DNA of 64,000 nucleotides from Caproiciproducens sp. NJN-50 (GCF_004103755.1 NZ_CP035283.1:1240001-1304000), one strand, 5' to 3'. Shown: positions 49,627-58,469, numbered from the stretch's first letter. The notes: generated by a model not told the origin, from the sequence alone. Translations and numbers: made by a program.

Positions 49627-50628
49627 ATGAATAAAAAGCCTGCTGAAAAAATTCGAATTCTGGCTTTGCTGGAGATCCTGGAAGAATGGACCGACGAGGA
49701 TCACCCGCTTGCTTCGCAAGAGCTGCTTGCCCTCTTGGACAAGCAGGGAATCGCCGCGGGCCGGAAGACCATTTACCGGGATATCTCCGCCCTGCGCGCG
49801 CATGGGATCGACATCCTGTTCACCCGGAGGCCAAAGGCGGGATTTTTTCTCGCCGCGCGGCGCTTTGAGCCGCCTGAGGTCCGCCTGCTCATGGATGCGG
49901 TACAGGCCGCGCCGTTCCTCACTGAGAAGAAGACGGAGGAACTGATGCGAAAACTGAGCGGTTTAATGAGCGCCGGTCAGGCGGAAGCAGCCGAGGGAAA
50001 AACACACATCAATCTTCGCCCCAAATTTGAAAACGAAGAAATTTATTATACCATTGACGCGGTGAACCGCGCGATTTCACAAAAGAAGAAAATCTCCTTC
50101 CTGTACCGCCATCACGTCATCCGGGGAAACCGGATTACGCAGGACGAAGGGAGAAGATTTCTGATCAGTCCGTATGCGCTGATCTGGGACAGCGACAAAT
50201 ACTACCTTGCCGGGAATTATGAGAAGTATGACGATGTCAGCGTTTACCGCATGGACAGAATGAAACGGGCCGAACTTTCCATGCAGGACGTCCGGCCTTT
50301 CACGGAGGTAAGCGAATACAGGGAACGTTTCGATGCTGCGGATTACGCGGCGAAAACGTTCCATTTGTATCACGGCGATCTGCAGACTGTTTCGCTTCAC
50401 TGTTCCGAAGATGCTCTGGAGCCGCTGCTGGATAAATTCGGAGACGGCCTGAGCATTTTCAGCAGGAGAGACGGATTTTTCAATGTCAGGGTCAGAGTAT
50501 TTGTGGGAGAGGGATTGGTGGAATGGCTGCTGCAGTACGGTGACCGCATCACCGTTTTGGCGCCAAAGGCGCTTCGGGAGCAGGTGACCGAGCGCGTCCG
50601 GCGGATTGGAGAAGCCTATGGGTTCTAA
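49627..50628 (+). CDS. WYL-domain transcriptional regulator (YafY-like)
   Basis: 333 residues: an N-terminal winged-helix (KIRILALLEILEEWT, GRKTIYRDISALRAHGIDI, residues 6-65), a central WYL domain (about 150-240; KKISFLYRHHV, FLISPYALIWDSDKYYLAGNYE with the Tyr-Tyr-Leu in place of WYL) and a C-terminal WCX region. Such proteins sense ligands or nucleic acids and control stress or defence genes, but no defence cassette is near. ATG 49627 lies 6 nt after GGAGGA. The end overlaps the oppositely oriented mntP by 4 nt. Confidence 0.85.
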   Translation: MNKKPAEKIRILALLEILEEWTDEDHPLASQELLALLDKQGIAAGRKTIYRDISALRAHGIDILFTRRPKAGFFLAARRFEPPEVRLLMDAVQAAPFLTEKKTEELMRKLSGLMSAGQAEAAEGKTHINLRPKFENEEIYYTIDAVNRAISQKKKISFLYRHHVIRGNRITQDEGRRFLISPYALIWDSDKYYLAGNYEKYDDVSVYRMDRMKRAELSMQDVRPFTEVSEYRERFDAADYAAKTFHLYHGDLQTVSLHCSEDALEPLLDKFGDGLSIFSRRDGFFNVRVRVFVGEGLVEWLLQYGDRITVLAPKALREQVTERVRRIGEAYGF

Positions 50629-51209
50629 AAAAACATGTGGTCGATGAAGATTTTAACGCCGATTCCGATGAGGACGAGGCCGCCGAAGGTTTCCGCGCGG
50701 CAGGAGCAGAAAGAGCCGAACCGTTTGCCGATATAGACACCGATGAGGCAGACGACAAACGTGATCGCGCCGATGACGGAAACAGATAATCCCATCAAAA
50801 AGACAGTGGAGGCGCCTACGGCTGAGGGAAGAATGATCCCGGTTGCGAGCGCGTCGATGCTGGTGGCCACGGCGAGCGCGATTAGCGTTTTGAGTTTGAT
50901 GCCGTCCTGCCTGCGGTCCCGGATTCCGCAGTTTTTCTTACGGCGCGCTTCCCGGATCATTCCGATCCCGAGATAGCTGAGAAGAATGAGCGCGATCCAG
51001 TGGTCCACGGCGCTGATGATGCTTTCCCCCGCTTTTCCGATCAGCCACCCCAAAAGAGGCATGACGGACTGAAAAAGGGCGAAGCAAAGCGCGAGCTTTA
51101 TCGCGAACCAGAACGTAACCCTTCGTGTGATGGCGCCGTTTGTGATGCAGACGGCAAACGCGTCCATCGCCAGGCCAAGCCCGATGCCGCACAGAGAAAA
51201 ATAGTCCAT
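50625..51209 (-). CDS. mntP: Manganese efflux pump MntP
   Basis: 194-residue membrane protein with six helices in two repeats. Conserved acidic residues sit in LGLAMDAFAVCI (helix 1) and VATSIDALATG (helix 4), the repeated Asp-Ala-x-A motif of MntP. It exports Mn2+ and limits manganese toxicity. ATG 51209 follows GGAGGA; the in-frame start 63 nt upstream adds a Lys/Arg-rich tail. No yybP-ykoY manganese riboswitch was recognised in the 150 nt upstream. Confidence 0.92.
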   Translation of the reverse strand: MDYFSLCGIGLGLAMDAFAVCITNGAITRRVTFWFAIKLALCFALFQSVMPLLGWLIGKAGESIISAVDHWIALILLSYLGIGMIREARRKKNCGIRDRRQDGIKLKTLIALAVATSIDALATGIILPSAVGASTVFLMGLSVSVIGAITFVVCLIGVYIGKRFGSFCSCRAETFGGLVLIGIGVKIFIDHMFF

Positions 51210-51305
51210 TGCTGTCCTCCGAGTTTTTTTTGCATTAAAAAATATGATACCCTGATTCCGGCCTAATGTCAATTCATTCTCTTAACAGGATTTGCGGGGA
51301 GTCGT

Positions 51306-51334
51306 TTGCATTTCATTTACTTTCGTGATATAAT
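51306..51334 (+). promoter_or_regulatory. Promoter of hisH-hisF
   Basis: TTGCAT (51306-51311), 17-bp spacer, TATAAT (51329-51334), 30 nt before hisH. Confidence 0.78.
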
Positions 51335-51363
51335 GAATTACCATACGAAAGCGGAGGGATCCC

Positions 51364-51984
51364 ATGATAGCGGTCATAGATTACGGCGCCGGAAATCTGC
51401 AGAGCGTCGCCAAGGCATTCCGACATATCGGATGTGACGTTTCCGTCACGGCCGTTCCAGGGGAACTGGCGCGCGCGGACGCCGCGGTCCTGCCGGGAGT
51501 CGGGGCGTTCGGGGATTCGATGCGCTGCCTGAGAAATTCCGGAATGGTGGAGCCCACCCTGGAATTCATCCGCTCCGGCAAGCCGTTTCTCGGCATTTGC
51601 CTGGGCCTTCAGCTCTTGTTTGAAGAAAGCGGGGAATCACCCGGCATCAAGGGCCTTGGAGTGCTTCCTGGAAGCATTTACCGGATTCCCGGTTCGCCTG
51701 GGCTGAAAATTCCCCATGTCGGGTGGAACAGCCTGAACATCAGGCAAGGCGGCGGACTGTTTACCGGCGTGAGCGAAAGCCCCTATGTTTATTTTGTCCA
51801 TTCCTATTATTTGAAATCGGACGACCGGAGCATTGTGACGGCGACGGCGGACTACGGAGTCGAGATGGATGTGTCGGTGCGGAGCGGAAATATTTTCGCC
51901 ACACAGTTCCACCCGGAAAAAAGCGGCGGGGCCGGCCTTCGGATGCTCCGGAATTTTGCCTCGGTGATAGAAGCGGGGGATTGA
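51364..51984 (+). CDS. hisH: Imidazole glycerol phosphate synthase, glutamine amidotransferase subunit
   Basis: 206-residue class I glutaminase delivering ammonia to HisF. AVIDYGAGNLQSVAKAF at the N-terminus, the nucleophile Cys in FLGICLGLQLLFE, and the His/Glu pair in ATQFHPEKSG complete the triad. ATG 51364 follows GCGGAGGG. It is immediately followed by hisF; no other his gene is in the window, so the rest of the pathway must be elsewhere if histidine is made. Confidence 0.95.
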   Translation: MIAVIDYGAGNLQSVAKAFRHIGCDVSVTAVPGELARADAAVLPGVGAFGDSMRCLRNSGMVEPTLEFIRSGKPFLGICLGLQLLFEESGESPGIKGLGVLPGSIYRIPGSPGLKIPHVGWNSLNIRQGGGLFTGVSESPYVYFVHSYYLKSDDRSIVTATADYGVEMDVSVRSGNIFATQFHPEKSGGAGLRMLRNFASVIEAGD

Positions 51985-51989
51985 ATGTT

Positions 51990-52748
51990 ATGTATGCGAA
52001 ACGAATCATTCCCTGCCTGGACGTCAAGGACGGCCGGGTCGTCAAGGGAACGGAATTTGTTCGGCTGAGGGACGCGGGGGACCCTGTGAAAGCGGCCGCG
52101 GAATACGGCCGGCAGGGCGCGGACGAACTCGCGTTCCTGGATATCACCGCTTCCTCGGATGCCAGAGATATTATGATCGGCCTGGTCGGGCAGGTGGCGG
52201 ACAGCATCTTTATCCCGTTTACCGTGGGAGGGGGAATCCGTTCGGTGGAGGACTTCAACGCGCTGCTCCGCGCCGGGGCGGACAAGGTTTCCGTCAACTC
52301 GGCGGCGATTCTGAATCCCGGCTTGATTTCCGCGGCCTCCGAAAAGTTCGGGAGTCAGTGCGTGGTCTGCGCGGTCGACGCGAGACGCCGCGCGGAGGGC
52401 GGCTGGACGGTTTACCGCAACGGCGGGCGCGTCGACACGGGATTGGACGCCGTCCGGTGGGCGCAGAAAGCGGCCCGGCTCGGCGCGGGCGAAATCCTTT
52501 TGACCAGCATGGATTGTGACGGGGTGAAAAACGGGTATGACCTTGAGCTGACTGCCGCCGTCTCCGAGCGGGTCCCGATTCCGGTGATCGCCTCCGGCGG
52601 GGCCGGGAAGCCGGAGCATTTTTACGATGCTTTTACGAAAGGGAAAGCCGACGCCGTGCTGGCGGCGTCCCTGTTCCACTTCGGTGAAGTCGCGATTCCA
52701 GACCTGAAGGAGTATCTCGCAGGGCGCGGAATTCCAGTGCGAAAATAA
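51990..52748 (+). CDS. hisF: Imidazole glycerol phosphate synthase, cyclase subunit
   Basis: 252-residue TIM barrel that closes the imidazole ring, releasing AICAR. MYAKRIIPCLDVKDGRVVKG contains catalytic Asp11; the second catalytic Asp is in CAVDARR. TVGGGIRS and the SGGAG phosphate loop are intact, arguing for true HisF and not the WbpG/PseA-associated homologue. ATG 51990 lies 5 nt after the hisH stop, with GGGGGA upstream. A terminator follows. Confidence 0.95.
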   Translation: MYAKRIIPCLDVKDGRVVKGTEFVRLRDAGDPVKAAAEYGRQGADELAFLDITASSDARDIMIGLVGQVADSIFIPFTVGGGIRSVEDFNALLRAGADKVSVNSAAILNPGLISAASEKFGSQCVVCAVDARRRAEGGWTVYRNGGRVDTGLDAVRWAQKAARLGAGEILLTSMDCDGVKNGYDLELTAAVSERVPIPVIASGGAGKPEHFYDAFTKGKADAVLAASLFHFGEVAIPDLKEYLAGRGIPVRK

Positions 52749-52764
52749 ATTGATAGAAAAAGAC

Positions 52765-52792
52765 ATGGGAGCCGCCGAGGTTCTCATTTTTT
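52765..52792 (+). terminator. Terminator after hisF
   Basis: ATGGGAGCC (52765-52773) pairs with GGTTCTCAT (52779-52787; two G-U pairs), then five T. Confidence 0.75.
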
Positions 52793-52849
52793 ATGGATAG
52801 AATTTCCATGCGCGGCATAAGAATTAGTATGAAATTGGAGGTGCTGAAA

Positions 52850-53998
52850 ATGAAGTTGAAAAAAATGTCGGCCTGCCTGCTTGCGGTGCTCGCCGTGATT
52901 TTCAGCTTGCCGCTGGGGGCTTCGGCGCTGTCGGAAGAGGAAGTCAAGGCGCCTTCCGCCGTGCTGATGGAGGCTCAGACCGGCAAAGTCCTTTATGAGA
53001 AAGACGACCATGAACAGCGCGCGTGCGCGTCCATCACCAAGGTGATGACGCTGCTGCTGGTCATGGAGGCGCTCGACAGCGGCAAAATCGGTCTGAACGA
53101 TACCGTCACGGCAAGCGAGCACGCGGCCTCGATGGGGGGATCCGACATCTGGCTGGAGCCCGGCGAAAGCATGACGGTGGACGACATGCTGAAGGCGACG
53201 GTTATTTCCAGCGCCAACGACGCGGCGGTGGCGCTGGCGGAATATGTCGCCGGAAGCGAGGATGAGTTTGTCGCTCAGATGAATCAGAGGGCCAAGGAGC
53301 TCGGCATGAAGGACACCGTCTTTAAAAACGTCAACGGCCTCGACGAGGACGGCCATGTCACCTCGGCCTATGACGTGGCGCTGATGTCGAAGGAACTGAT
53401 CAAGCATCAGAAAATTTATGATTACACCAAAACCTGGATGGACAATGTCAGGGGCGGAAAAACACAGTTGGTCAATACCAACAAGCTGCTGAAGAGCTAC
53501 AAGGGGATTACCGGCCTGAAAACGGGAACGACCGGCAAGGCGGGCAGCTGCATTTCCGCCACGGCCCAGCGGGACGGGGTCAGCCTGGTCGCGGTGGTCC
53601 TTGGAAGCTCTTCGACGACGGACCGCTTCAACGCCGCCGCGACCCTGATGGACTACGGATTTGCCAACTGGTCGGTCGTCAATCCGAAGATTCCGTCGGA
53701 AGCGAACGTGCCGGTCCCCGTTGAAAACGGAATGGAGGAAAACGTGGAACCCAGCGTCAACGGCGAAGAAAGCCTTCTGGTGCCGAAGGGAAAAGCGGGA
53801 GACGTCACGTCCAAGGTTTTAATGAACAACGAGGTCCGCGCGCCCGTGGAAGAAGGGCAGACGCTTGGGAAGATCACCTATTCGCTGAACGGGGAGGTCC
53901 TGAAGGAGACGAAGATCACAGCCAAGAAAGCGGTGGAGCCCATCACGTTTTCCTCCGCGTTCCGCCTCCTTATGCGAATGGTGATGATGGATCCGTAA
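52850..53998 (+). CDS. D-alanyl-D-alanine carboxypeptidase, DacF/PBP5 type (first copy)
   Basis: 382-residue penicillin-binding protein that trims the terminal D-Ala of peptidoglycan. It has a signal peptide (KKMSACLLAVLAVIFSLPLGASA, seen in part), the S11 peptidase domain with nucleophile motif SITK (about residue 62), SAN (about 124) and KTGTTG (about 225), a C-terminal beta domain and an amphipathic tail (SAFRLLMRMVMM) for membrane attachment. ATG 52850 follows GGAGGTG; earlier in-frame ATGs overlap the terminator region. A paralogue lies at 61763. Confidence 0.93.
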   Translation: MKLKKMSACLLAVLAVIFSLPLGASALSEEEVKAPSAVLMEAQTGKVLYEKDDHEQRACASITKVMTLLLVMEALDSGKIGLNDTVTASEHAASMGGSDIWLEPGESMTVDDMLKATVISSANDAAVALAEYVAGSEDEFVAQMNQRAKELGMKDTVFKNVNGLDEDGHVTSAYDVALMSKELIKHQKIYDYTKTWMDNVRGGKTQLVNTNKLLKSYKGITGLKTGTTGKAGSCISATAQRDGVSLVAVVLGSSSTTDRFNAAATLMDYGFANWSVVNPKIPSEANVPVPVENGMEENVEPSVNGEESLLVPKGKAGDVTSKVLMNNEVRAPVEEGQTLGKITYSLNGEVLKETKITAKKAVEPITFSSAFRLLMRMVMMDP

Positions 53999-54031
53999 TT
54001 TTTAATTTTTCCTGAATAATAGGAATCCTCC

Positions 54032-54060
54032 TTGCAATCAAAGCCCGCCTATTGTAAAAT
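54032..54060 (+). promoter_or_regulatory. Promoter of pgi
   Basis: TTGCAA (54032-54037), 17-bp spacer, TAAAAT (54055-54060), 38 nt before the start. Confidence 0.65.
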
Positions 54061-54097
54061 AGAGGTGCAGGAAATACAGTAGGCAGGGGGAAAGAAA

Positions 54098-55432
54098 ATG
54101 TCTGTTAAAATTGACTTGCATCACCTTGCAGGTTTTATCGACGATAGCGAGTTTTCTGCCATCGTCCCTCAGGTACGTCTTGCATATGAAACGCTTTTAA
54201 GCGGCACGGGCGCCGGAAGCGATTTCCTGGGCTGGCTGGATCTTCCCGAGAAATATGACAGGGAAGAATTTACCCGCATTTGTGCAGCGGCGGAGAAAAT
54301 CCGTTCCGATTCGGAAATTTTTGTTGTGATCGGAATCGGAGGCTCCTATCTGGGAGCGCGCGCCGCCATTGAGTTTTTGCAGTCCCAAAATTACAACGCC
54401 CTGAAAAAAGCCGGACCTCAGATCTATTTTGCCGGCAACAGTTTGAGTCCTTCCGCCCTTTCTGAAATCATGGAGCTTTGTGGGGAGAAGGACTTTTCTA
54501 TTAATGTCATCTCCAAATCCGGAACGACAACGGAACCTGCGGTGGCTTTCCGTGTTTTCAGAGGGCTGCTGGAAAAGAAATACGGAAAGCAGGGCGCGGC
54601 AAGGCGGATCTACTGCACGACGGACCGTGCCCGCGGGACTTTGAAGCAGCTTGCCGACAGGGAGGGCTTTGAGACATTTGTCGTCCCAGACAATGTGGGG
54701 GGCCGCTATTCGGTTCTGACCGCCGTCGGCCTTCTCCCGATTGCGGTGGCCGGCGCGGATATCGGCGCTCTGATGACAGGCGCGGAGGAAGAACGGGCCG
54801 GGCTTACCGGCGACGCAGCGTCCGACGCTTCCTGCCTGTATGCGGCGGCAAGGAATATTCTGTACCGCAAAGGAAAGGAAACCGAGATCCTTGTCAGCTA
54901 TGAACCGCGTTTTCAGATGATGTGCGAATGGTGGAAACAGCTCTGCGGGGAAAGCGAGGGAAAAAGCGGCAAGGGGCTTTTCCCGGCATCCGTCATTTTC
55001 TCGACCGATCTGCACTCCATGGGGCAGTATATCCAGCAGGGACGGCGGAATCTGTTTGAAACGGTAATGCTGATCGACAGCCCCGCGGCGGATCTGAAAA
55101 TTGAAGAGGACCCTGACAACGCGGACGGCCTGAATTTTCTTGCGGGGCGGACCATGTCTTATGTGAACCGCAAGGCCTTCGAGGGAACCGTATTGGCCCA
55201 TACGGACGGCGGCGTTCCCAACATCATTCTCAGCGTGCCGGACTTTTCGGAAAAATCCCTCGGCTGCCTGATCTACTTTTTTGAACGCTCCATTGCGGTT
55301 TCAGGCTATCTTCTGGGAGTCAATCCGTTCGACCAGCCCGGTGTGGAAAGCTACAAAAAAAATATGTTCGCCCTATTGGGCAAGCCGGGTTATGAAAGCG
55401 AGAAGTCCATACTGGAGTCCCGACTGAAATAG
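54098..55432 (+). CDS. pgi: Glucose-6-phosphate isomerase
   Basis: 444-residue isomerase of glycolysis, the short form typical of Firmicutes. Visible are the PGI signatures: VVIGIGGSYLGARAAIEF, VISKSGTTTEPAVAFR (phosphate-binding Ser/Thr), DNVGGRYSVLTAVGLLP and GVNPFDQPGVESYKKNMF with the C-terminal Lys. ATG 54098 follows AGGGGGA. It seems to be a single-gene unit. Confidence 0.96.
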   Translation: MSVKIDLHHLAGFIDDSEFSAIVPQVRLAYETLLSGTGAGSDFLGWLDLPEKYDREEFTRICAAAEKIRSDSEIFVVIGIGGSYLGARAAIEFLQSQNYNALKKAGPQIYFAGNSLSPSALSEIMELCGEKDFSINVISKSGTTTEPAVAFRVFRGLLEKKYGKQGAARRIYCTTDRARGTLKQLADREGFETFVVPDNVGGRYSVLTAVGLLPIAVAGADIGALMTGAEEERAGLTGDAASDASCLYAAARNILYRKGKETEILVSYEPRFQMMCEWWKQLCGESEGKSGKGLFPASVIFSTDLHSMGQYIQQGRRNLFETVMLIDSPAADLKIEEDPDNADGLNFLAGRTMSYVNRKAFEGTVLAHTDGGVPNIILSVPDFSEKSLGCLIYFFERSIAVSGYLLGVNPFDQPGVESYKKNMFALLGKPGYESEKSILESRLK

Positions 55433-55485
55433 ACCCCGGTTCTTTTCACCGGCGACGGTAAAAATTATATAGGAGGAGCACTTTT

Positions 55486-55902
55486 ATGATTAATGTGATT
55501 GTTGGAAAAAAAGGATCCGGAAAGACCAAAAAGCTGATTGAGCGCGCAAACGAAGCGGTTTCTAAATCAAGCGGGAATGTGGTGGTGATTGAAAAGGGAA
55601 ATACGCTGACTTACGATATTTCCCACGATGCCCGTCTGATCGACATTGACGAATACGGCATTCAGGGTGCGGACTCGCTGGGCGGCTTTATCTGCGGCAT
55701 CTGCGCCGGAAACTACGACGTTACGGATATCTTCGTGGACTCCACTCTCAAAATTATCGGCCAGGATATGAGCGGCCTCACTTCCTTCGCTGAAAAGATG
55801 GAAGCTCTCTCCTCCCTTTCCGACATCAAAATAACACTGCTGATTTCCGCGAACGAAAGCGTGCTTCCGCCGGAAATCAAGGCGGTTTCCGCTGTTGTCT
55901 GA
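55486..55902 (+). CDS. Small P-loop NTPase-like protein, hypothetical
   Basis: 138 residues. The N-terminus INVIVGKKGSGKTKKLI carries a Walker A motif (residues 7-14) and DVTDIFVDS (about 78-86) could be Walker B; the rest alternates strands and helices and ends abruptly with no C-terminal domain. It is shorter than any AAA+ or ABC domain. The family is unknown to me beyond P-loop; possibly a nucleotide-binding regulator. ATG 55486 follows AGGAGGAG and a strong terminator follows the gene. Confidence 0.7.
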   Translation: MINVIVGKKGSGKTKKLIERANEAVSKSSGNVVVIEKGNTLTYDISHDARLIDIDEYGIQGADSLGGFICGICAGNYDVTDIFVDSTLKIIGQDMSGLTSFAEKMEALSSLSDIKITLLISANESVLPPEIKAVSAVV

Positions 55903-55920
55903 TCTACTGCGGGTAAAATG

Positions 55921-55952
55921 GTGCCGGAGCCGGGCGCTCCGGCACATTTTTT
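55921..55952 (+). terminator. Terminator after the P-loop gene
   Basis: Perfect 10-bp stem GTGCCGGAGC (55921-55930) / GCTCCGGCAC (55936-55945), then ATTTTTT. Confidence 0.9.
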
Positions 55953-55983
55953 GAGGGAAAAGTTCTTGACCCATAAATTTTTA

Positions 55984-56012
55984 TTGACAAAAGAGGGAAA
56001 AATCTCTATAAT
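55984..56012 (+). promoter_or_regulatory. Consensus sigma-A promoter of DUF177-rpmF
   Basis: TTGACA (55984-55989), 17-bp spacer, TATAAT (56007-56012): a perfect consensus, as expected for a ribosomal-protein gene. Confidence 0.92.
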
Positions 56013-56038
56013 TAAAAAATGTAGCGCCGAGGTGGAGT

Positions 56039-56536
56039 ATGCTGCTGGATTTAAAAAAAATATTCTCTCAGGAAAGCGAAAGCTGCTCATTTGATTACAG
56101 CATGGACCTGTCGTCGACCGGAGTGAACGGTGTGTTTCCGTTTGTTTCCCCGGTGAAGGTAAAGGGTACTGTAACGGGCTGCGACGGTTCCGCAAGACTG
56201 AAAGCGAATGTTTCGTTCGACTTTTCGATTCCATGCGACCGCTGCGCGGAACAGACCGACAGGCACTATGATTTTGCTTTTTCCCATATCCTTGTTCGTT
56301 CTCTCGAAAAGAACGAGGACGACGACCGGTTCATCGAGGTCCGCGAGGAACAGTTGGATCTGGACGAGCTGATGCGGGAAGATATTCTGCTGGAACTTCC
56401 GACCAAGTTTCTATGCAGAGAGGACTGCAGGGGGCTGTGCCCGGTGTGCGGGAAAAATCTGAACAAGGGACCCTGCGGCTGCGGTGAACATTCCACGGAT
56501 CCCCGGCTGGAAGTTTTGGAAAAATTGATTCATTAA
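56039..56536 (+). CDS. yceD: YceD/DUF177 family protein
   Basis: 165 residues. DUF177 proteins sit upstream of rpmF in most bacteria and are linked to 23S rRNA/ribosome biogenesis. Here the cysteines of FSIPCDRCAEQ and of the C-terminal CREDCRGLCPVCGKNLN, GPCGCG form a likely metal-binding site; an acidic stretch (EKNEDDDRF) precedes. ATG 56039 follows GAGGTGGAG. rpmF begins 29 nt downstream. Confidence 0.88.
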   Translation: MLLDLKKIFSQESESCSFDYSMDLSSTGVNGVFPFVSPVKVKGTVTGCDGSARLKANVSFDFSIPCDRCAEQTDRHYDFAFSHILVRSLEKNEDDDRFIEVREEQLDLDELMREDILLELPTKFLCREDCRGLCPVCGKNLNKGPCGCGEHSTDPRLEVLEKLIH

Positions 56537-56565
56537 CGGAAAAGACCGGTAAGGAGGTGCTGAGG

Positions 56566-56748
56566 ATGGCGGTACCAAAAAGAAAACAGTCGAGCGCCAG
56601 GCAGAACAAACGGCGTTCCAATGTCTGGAAGATGAGTGCGCCCGCTCTGGTAAAATGCCCGAAATGCGGAGAACTGACAGCTCCCCATAAAGTATGCGGC
56701 AATTGCGGCTACTACAATGGCAGGGAAGTAATTAAAAAGGAAGCGTAA
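56566..56748 (+). CDS. rpmF: 50S ribosomal protein L32
   Basis: 60 residues: MAVPKRKQSSARQNKRRS start and a zinc ribbon CPKCGEL...CGNCGYYNGREV (four Cys), so the zinc-binding (C+) form. ATG 56566 follows AAGGAGGTG. The larger in-frame ORF starts 9 nt earlier without support. Confidence 0.96.
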   Translation: MAVPKRKQSSARQNKRRSNVWKMSAPALVKCPKCGELTAPHKVCGNCGYYNGREVIKKEA

Positions 56749-56772
56749 TTCGTTTCCGTTTTCCGAAAGTCA

Positions 56773-56801
56773 GAGAAGGAGCAATCCTTCTCTTCTTTTT
56801 T
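56773..56801 (+). terminator. Terminator after rpmF
   Basis: GAGAAGGA (56773-56780) pairs with TCCTTCTC (56785-56792), GCAA tetraloop, then TTCTTTTTT. Confidence 0.85.
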
Positions 56802-56879
56802 GCCCGCGAAACCGCCTGAAACAACAGGCTTTGGGTAAAATAGGGAAGGAATAGGAAAAAGATCAGGGAGGGATCGAGT

Positions 56880-58199
56880 ATGGCATTGCCGGTAGTCGCG
56901 ATTGTCGGCCGGCCTAACGTCGGCAAATCGACGCTTTTCAATAAATTAGCCGGAAAACGCCTGTCCATAGTGGACGATACGCCGGGGGTGACGCGGGACC
57001 GCGTTTACGCGGAATGCGAATGGGAATCGCGCCGGTTCTCCATTGTGGATACGGGAGGTATCGAGCCGGGCGGGGATGTGATCCTGGCGCAGACCAGGGC
57101 GCAGGCGCGCCTTGCGGTGGAAGCGGCCGATGTGATCGTCTTTGTCACGGACGTGCGCACCGGGCCGGTTGCCGCCGACCATGAAATTGCCGCCATGCTG
57201 ATGAAGAGCGGAAAACCCGTTGTGCTGTGCGTCAACAAATGCGACAGCATCGGTGAGCCGCCGCCTGAATTTTATGAGTTTTACAACTTGGGGCTGGGCG
57301 ATCCCATCGGTGTTTCTTCCGTTCACGGGCACGGAACCGGAGATCTCCTCGACAGCGTGATTTCGCATTTTCCAGAAGAAAGCGGAGATGCCGATTCGGA
57401 GGAACTCATCCGGGTCGCGGTGATTGGCAAGCCGAATGCCGGAAAATCCTCGCTGGTCAATTGGATCGCCGGAGAGGAACGCTGCATTGTCTCCGATGTG
57501 GCCGGGACGACGCGGGACGCGGTGGATATCGCCGTGGAAAACGAGTACGGACGCTTCCTTTTGATCGATACCGCTGGTCTGCGGCGGAAAAGCAGGGTGG
57601 ACGGCAGCATCGAACGGTACAGCATGCTCCGGGCGCAGATGGCGGTGGAGCGTTCAGATGTCTGTGTGGTGATGATCGACGGCACCGTCGGCTTCACCGA
57701 GCAGGACTCCAAGGTCGCGGGCATGGCGCATGAAGCGGGCAAGGCCTGCGTCATCGCGGTCAACAAGTGGGATGCGGTCGAAAAGGACGGCTACACGCTG
57801 GACGCGTACGAGAAAAAACTGCGCGACGACTTTTCTTTCATGCCGTATGCCAAAATTCTGTTTATTTCGGCAAAGACGGGCCAGCGCGTCGACCGCCTGT
57901 TCCAGGCGGTCCGGGACGCGGCGGCCTCCGGCGCCCGCCGTATTGCGACCGGGATGCTGAACGATGTTCTCGCGCAGGCGACCGCGCGGGTTCAGCCGCC
58001 CACCGACAAGGGACGCAGGCTGAAAATCTATTACATGACCCAGGTTTCCGTCCAACCGCCCGCTTTTGTCTTCTTTGTCAATTCCCAGAAGCTGTTCCAT
58101 TTTTCCTATCAGCGTTTTCTGGAGAATATGATTCGCGACACGTTCGGCTTTGAGGGAACTCCGATCCGGTTTCTGATCCGCGAGCGCGGAGAGAAATAG
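56880..58199 (+). CDS. der: Ribosome biogenesis GTPase Der (EngA)
   Basis: 439 residues with two tandem GTPase domains and a C-terminal KH-like domain; required for 50S assembly. G1 motifs are GRPNVGKST (about residue 9) and GKPNAGKSS (about 182); DTPGVTRD and DVAGTTRDAV are the switch regions; NKCD and NKWD the G4 motifs. The C-terminal part (KIYYMTQVSVQPPAFVFFVN) is the KH-like RNA-binding domain. ATG 56880 follows AGGGAGGG. It has a terminator shared with rpmB. Confidence 0.97.
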   Translation: MALPVVAIVGRPNVGKSTLFNKLAGKRLSIVDDTPGVTRDRVYAECEWESRRFSIVDTGGIEPGGDVILAQTRAQARLAVEAADVIVFVTDVRTGPVAADHEIAAMLMKSGKPVVLCVNKCDSIGEPPPEFYEFYNLGLGDPIGVSSVHGHGTGDLLDSVISHFPEESGDADSEELIRVAVIGKPNAGKSSLVNWIAGEERCIVSDVAGTTRDAVDIAVENEYGRFLLIDTAGLRRKSRVDGSIERYSMLRAQMAVERSDVCVVMIDGTVGFTEQDSKVAGMAHEAGKACVIAVNKWDAVEKDGYTLDAYEKKLRDDFSFMPYAKILFISAKTGQRVDRLFQAVRDAAASGARRIATGMLNDVLAQATARVQPPTDKGRRLKIYYMTQVSVQPPAFVFFVNSQKLFHFSYQRFLENMIRDTFGFEGTPIRFLIRERGEK

Positions 58200-58215
58200 G
58201 AATGGCGGAAAAGAA

Positions 58216-58247
58216 AAAAGGAACCGGGATCCGGTTCCTTTTACTTT
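58216..58247. terminator. Bidirectional terminator between der and rpmB
   Basis: AAAAGGAACCGG (58216-58227) pairs with CCGGTTCCTTTT (58231-58242) over 12 bp; runs of A on one side and T on the other serve both strands. Confidence 0.85.
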
Positions 58248-58280
58248 TCTCTTATTATATTAGAAAACGAGGCCAGGCAA

Positions 58281-58469
58281 TCAGACGGCGCGGGTCACTT
58301 TGCCGGAACGCAGGCAGCGGGTGCAGGCGTAAATACGTTTGGGAGAACCGTTCACGATCGCCTTTACACGCATGACGTTGGGCTTCCAGGTACGGTTGGA
58401 ACGCCTGTGAGAATGGGATACCTTGATGCCGAAAGCAATGTCCTTGCCGCAGATTTCACATTTTGCCAT
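58281..58469 (-). CDS. rpmB: 50S ribosomal protein L28
   Basis: 62 residues: MAKCEICGKD, GIKVSHSHRRSNRTWKPN and the second pair CTRC, giving a four-Cys zinc form. ATG 58469 follows GGAGGTG. Single gene on the minus strand, divergent from the site-2 protease gene. Confidence 0.96.
   Translation of the reverse strand: MAKCEICGKDIAFGIKVSHSHRRSNRTWKPNVMRVKAIVNGSPKRIYACTRCLRSGKVTRAV

Noticed and set aside
51210..51363. Possible yybP-ykoY manganese riboswitch upstream of mntP
   Set aside because: The region is only about 150 nt, contains the divergent hisH promoter, and shows none of the riboswitch core.
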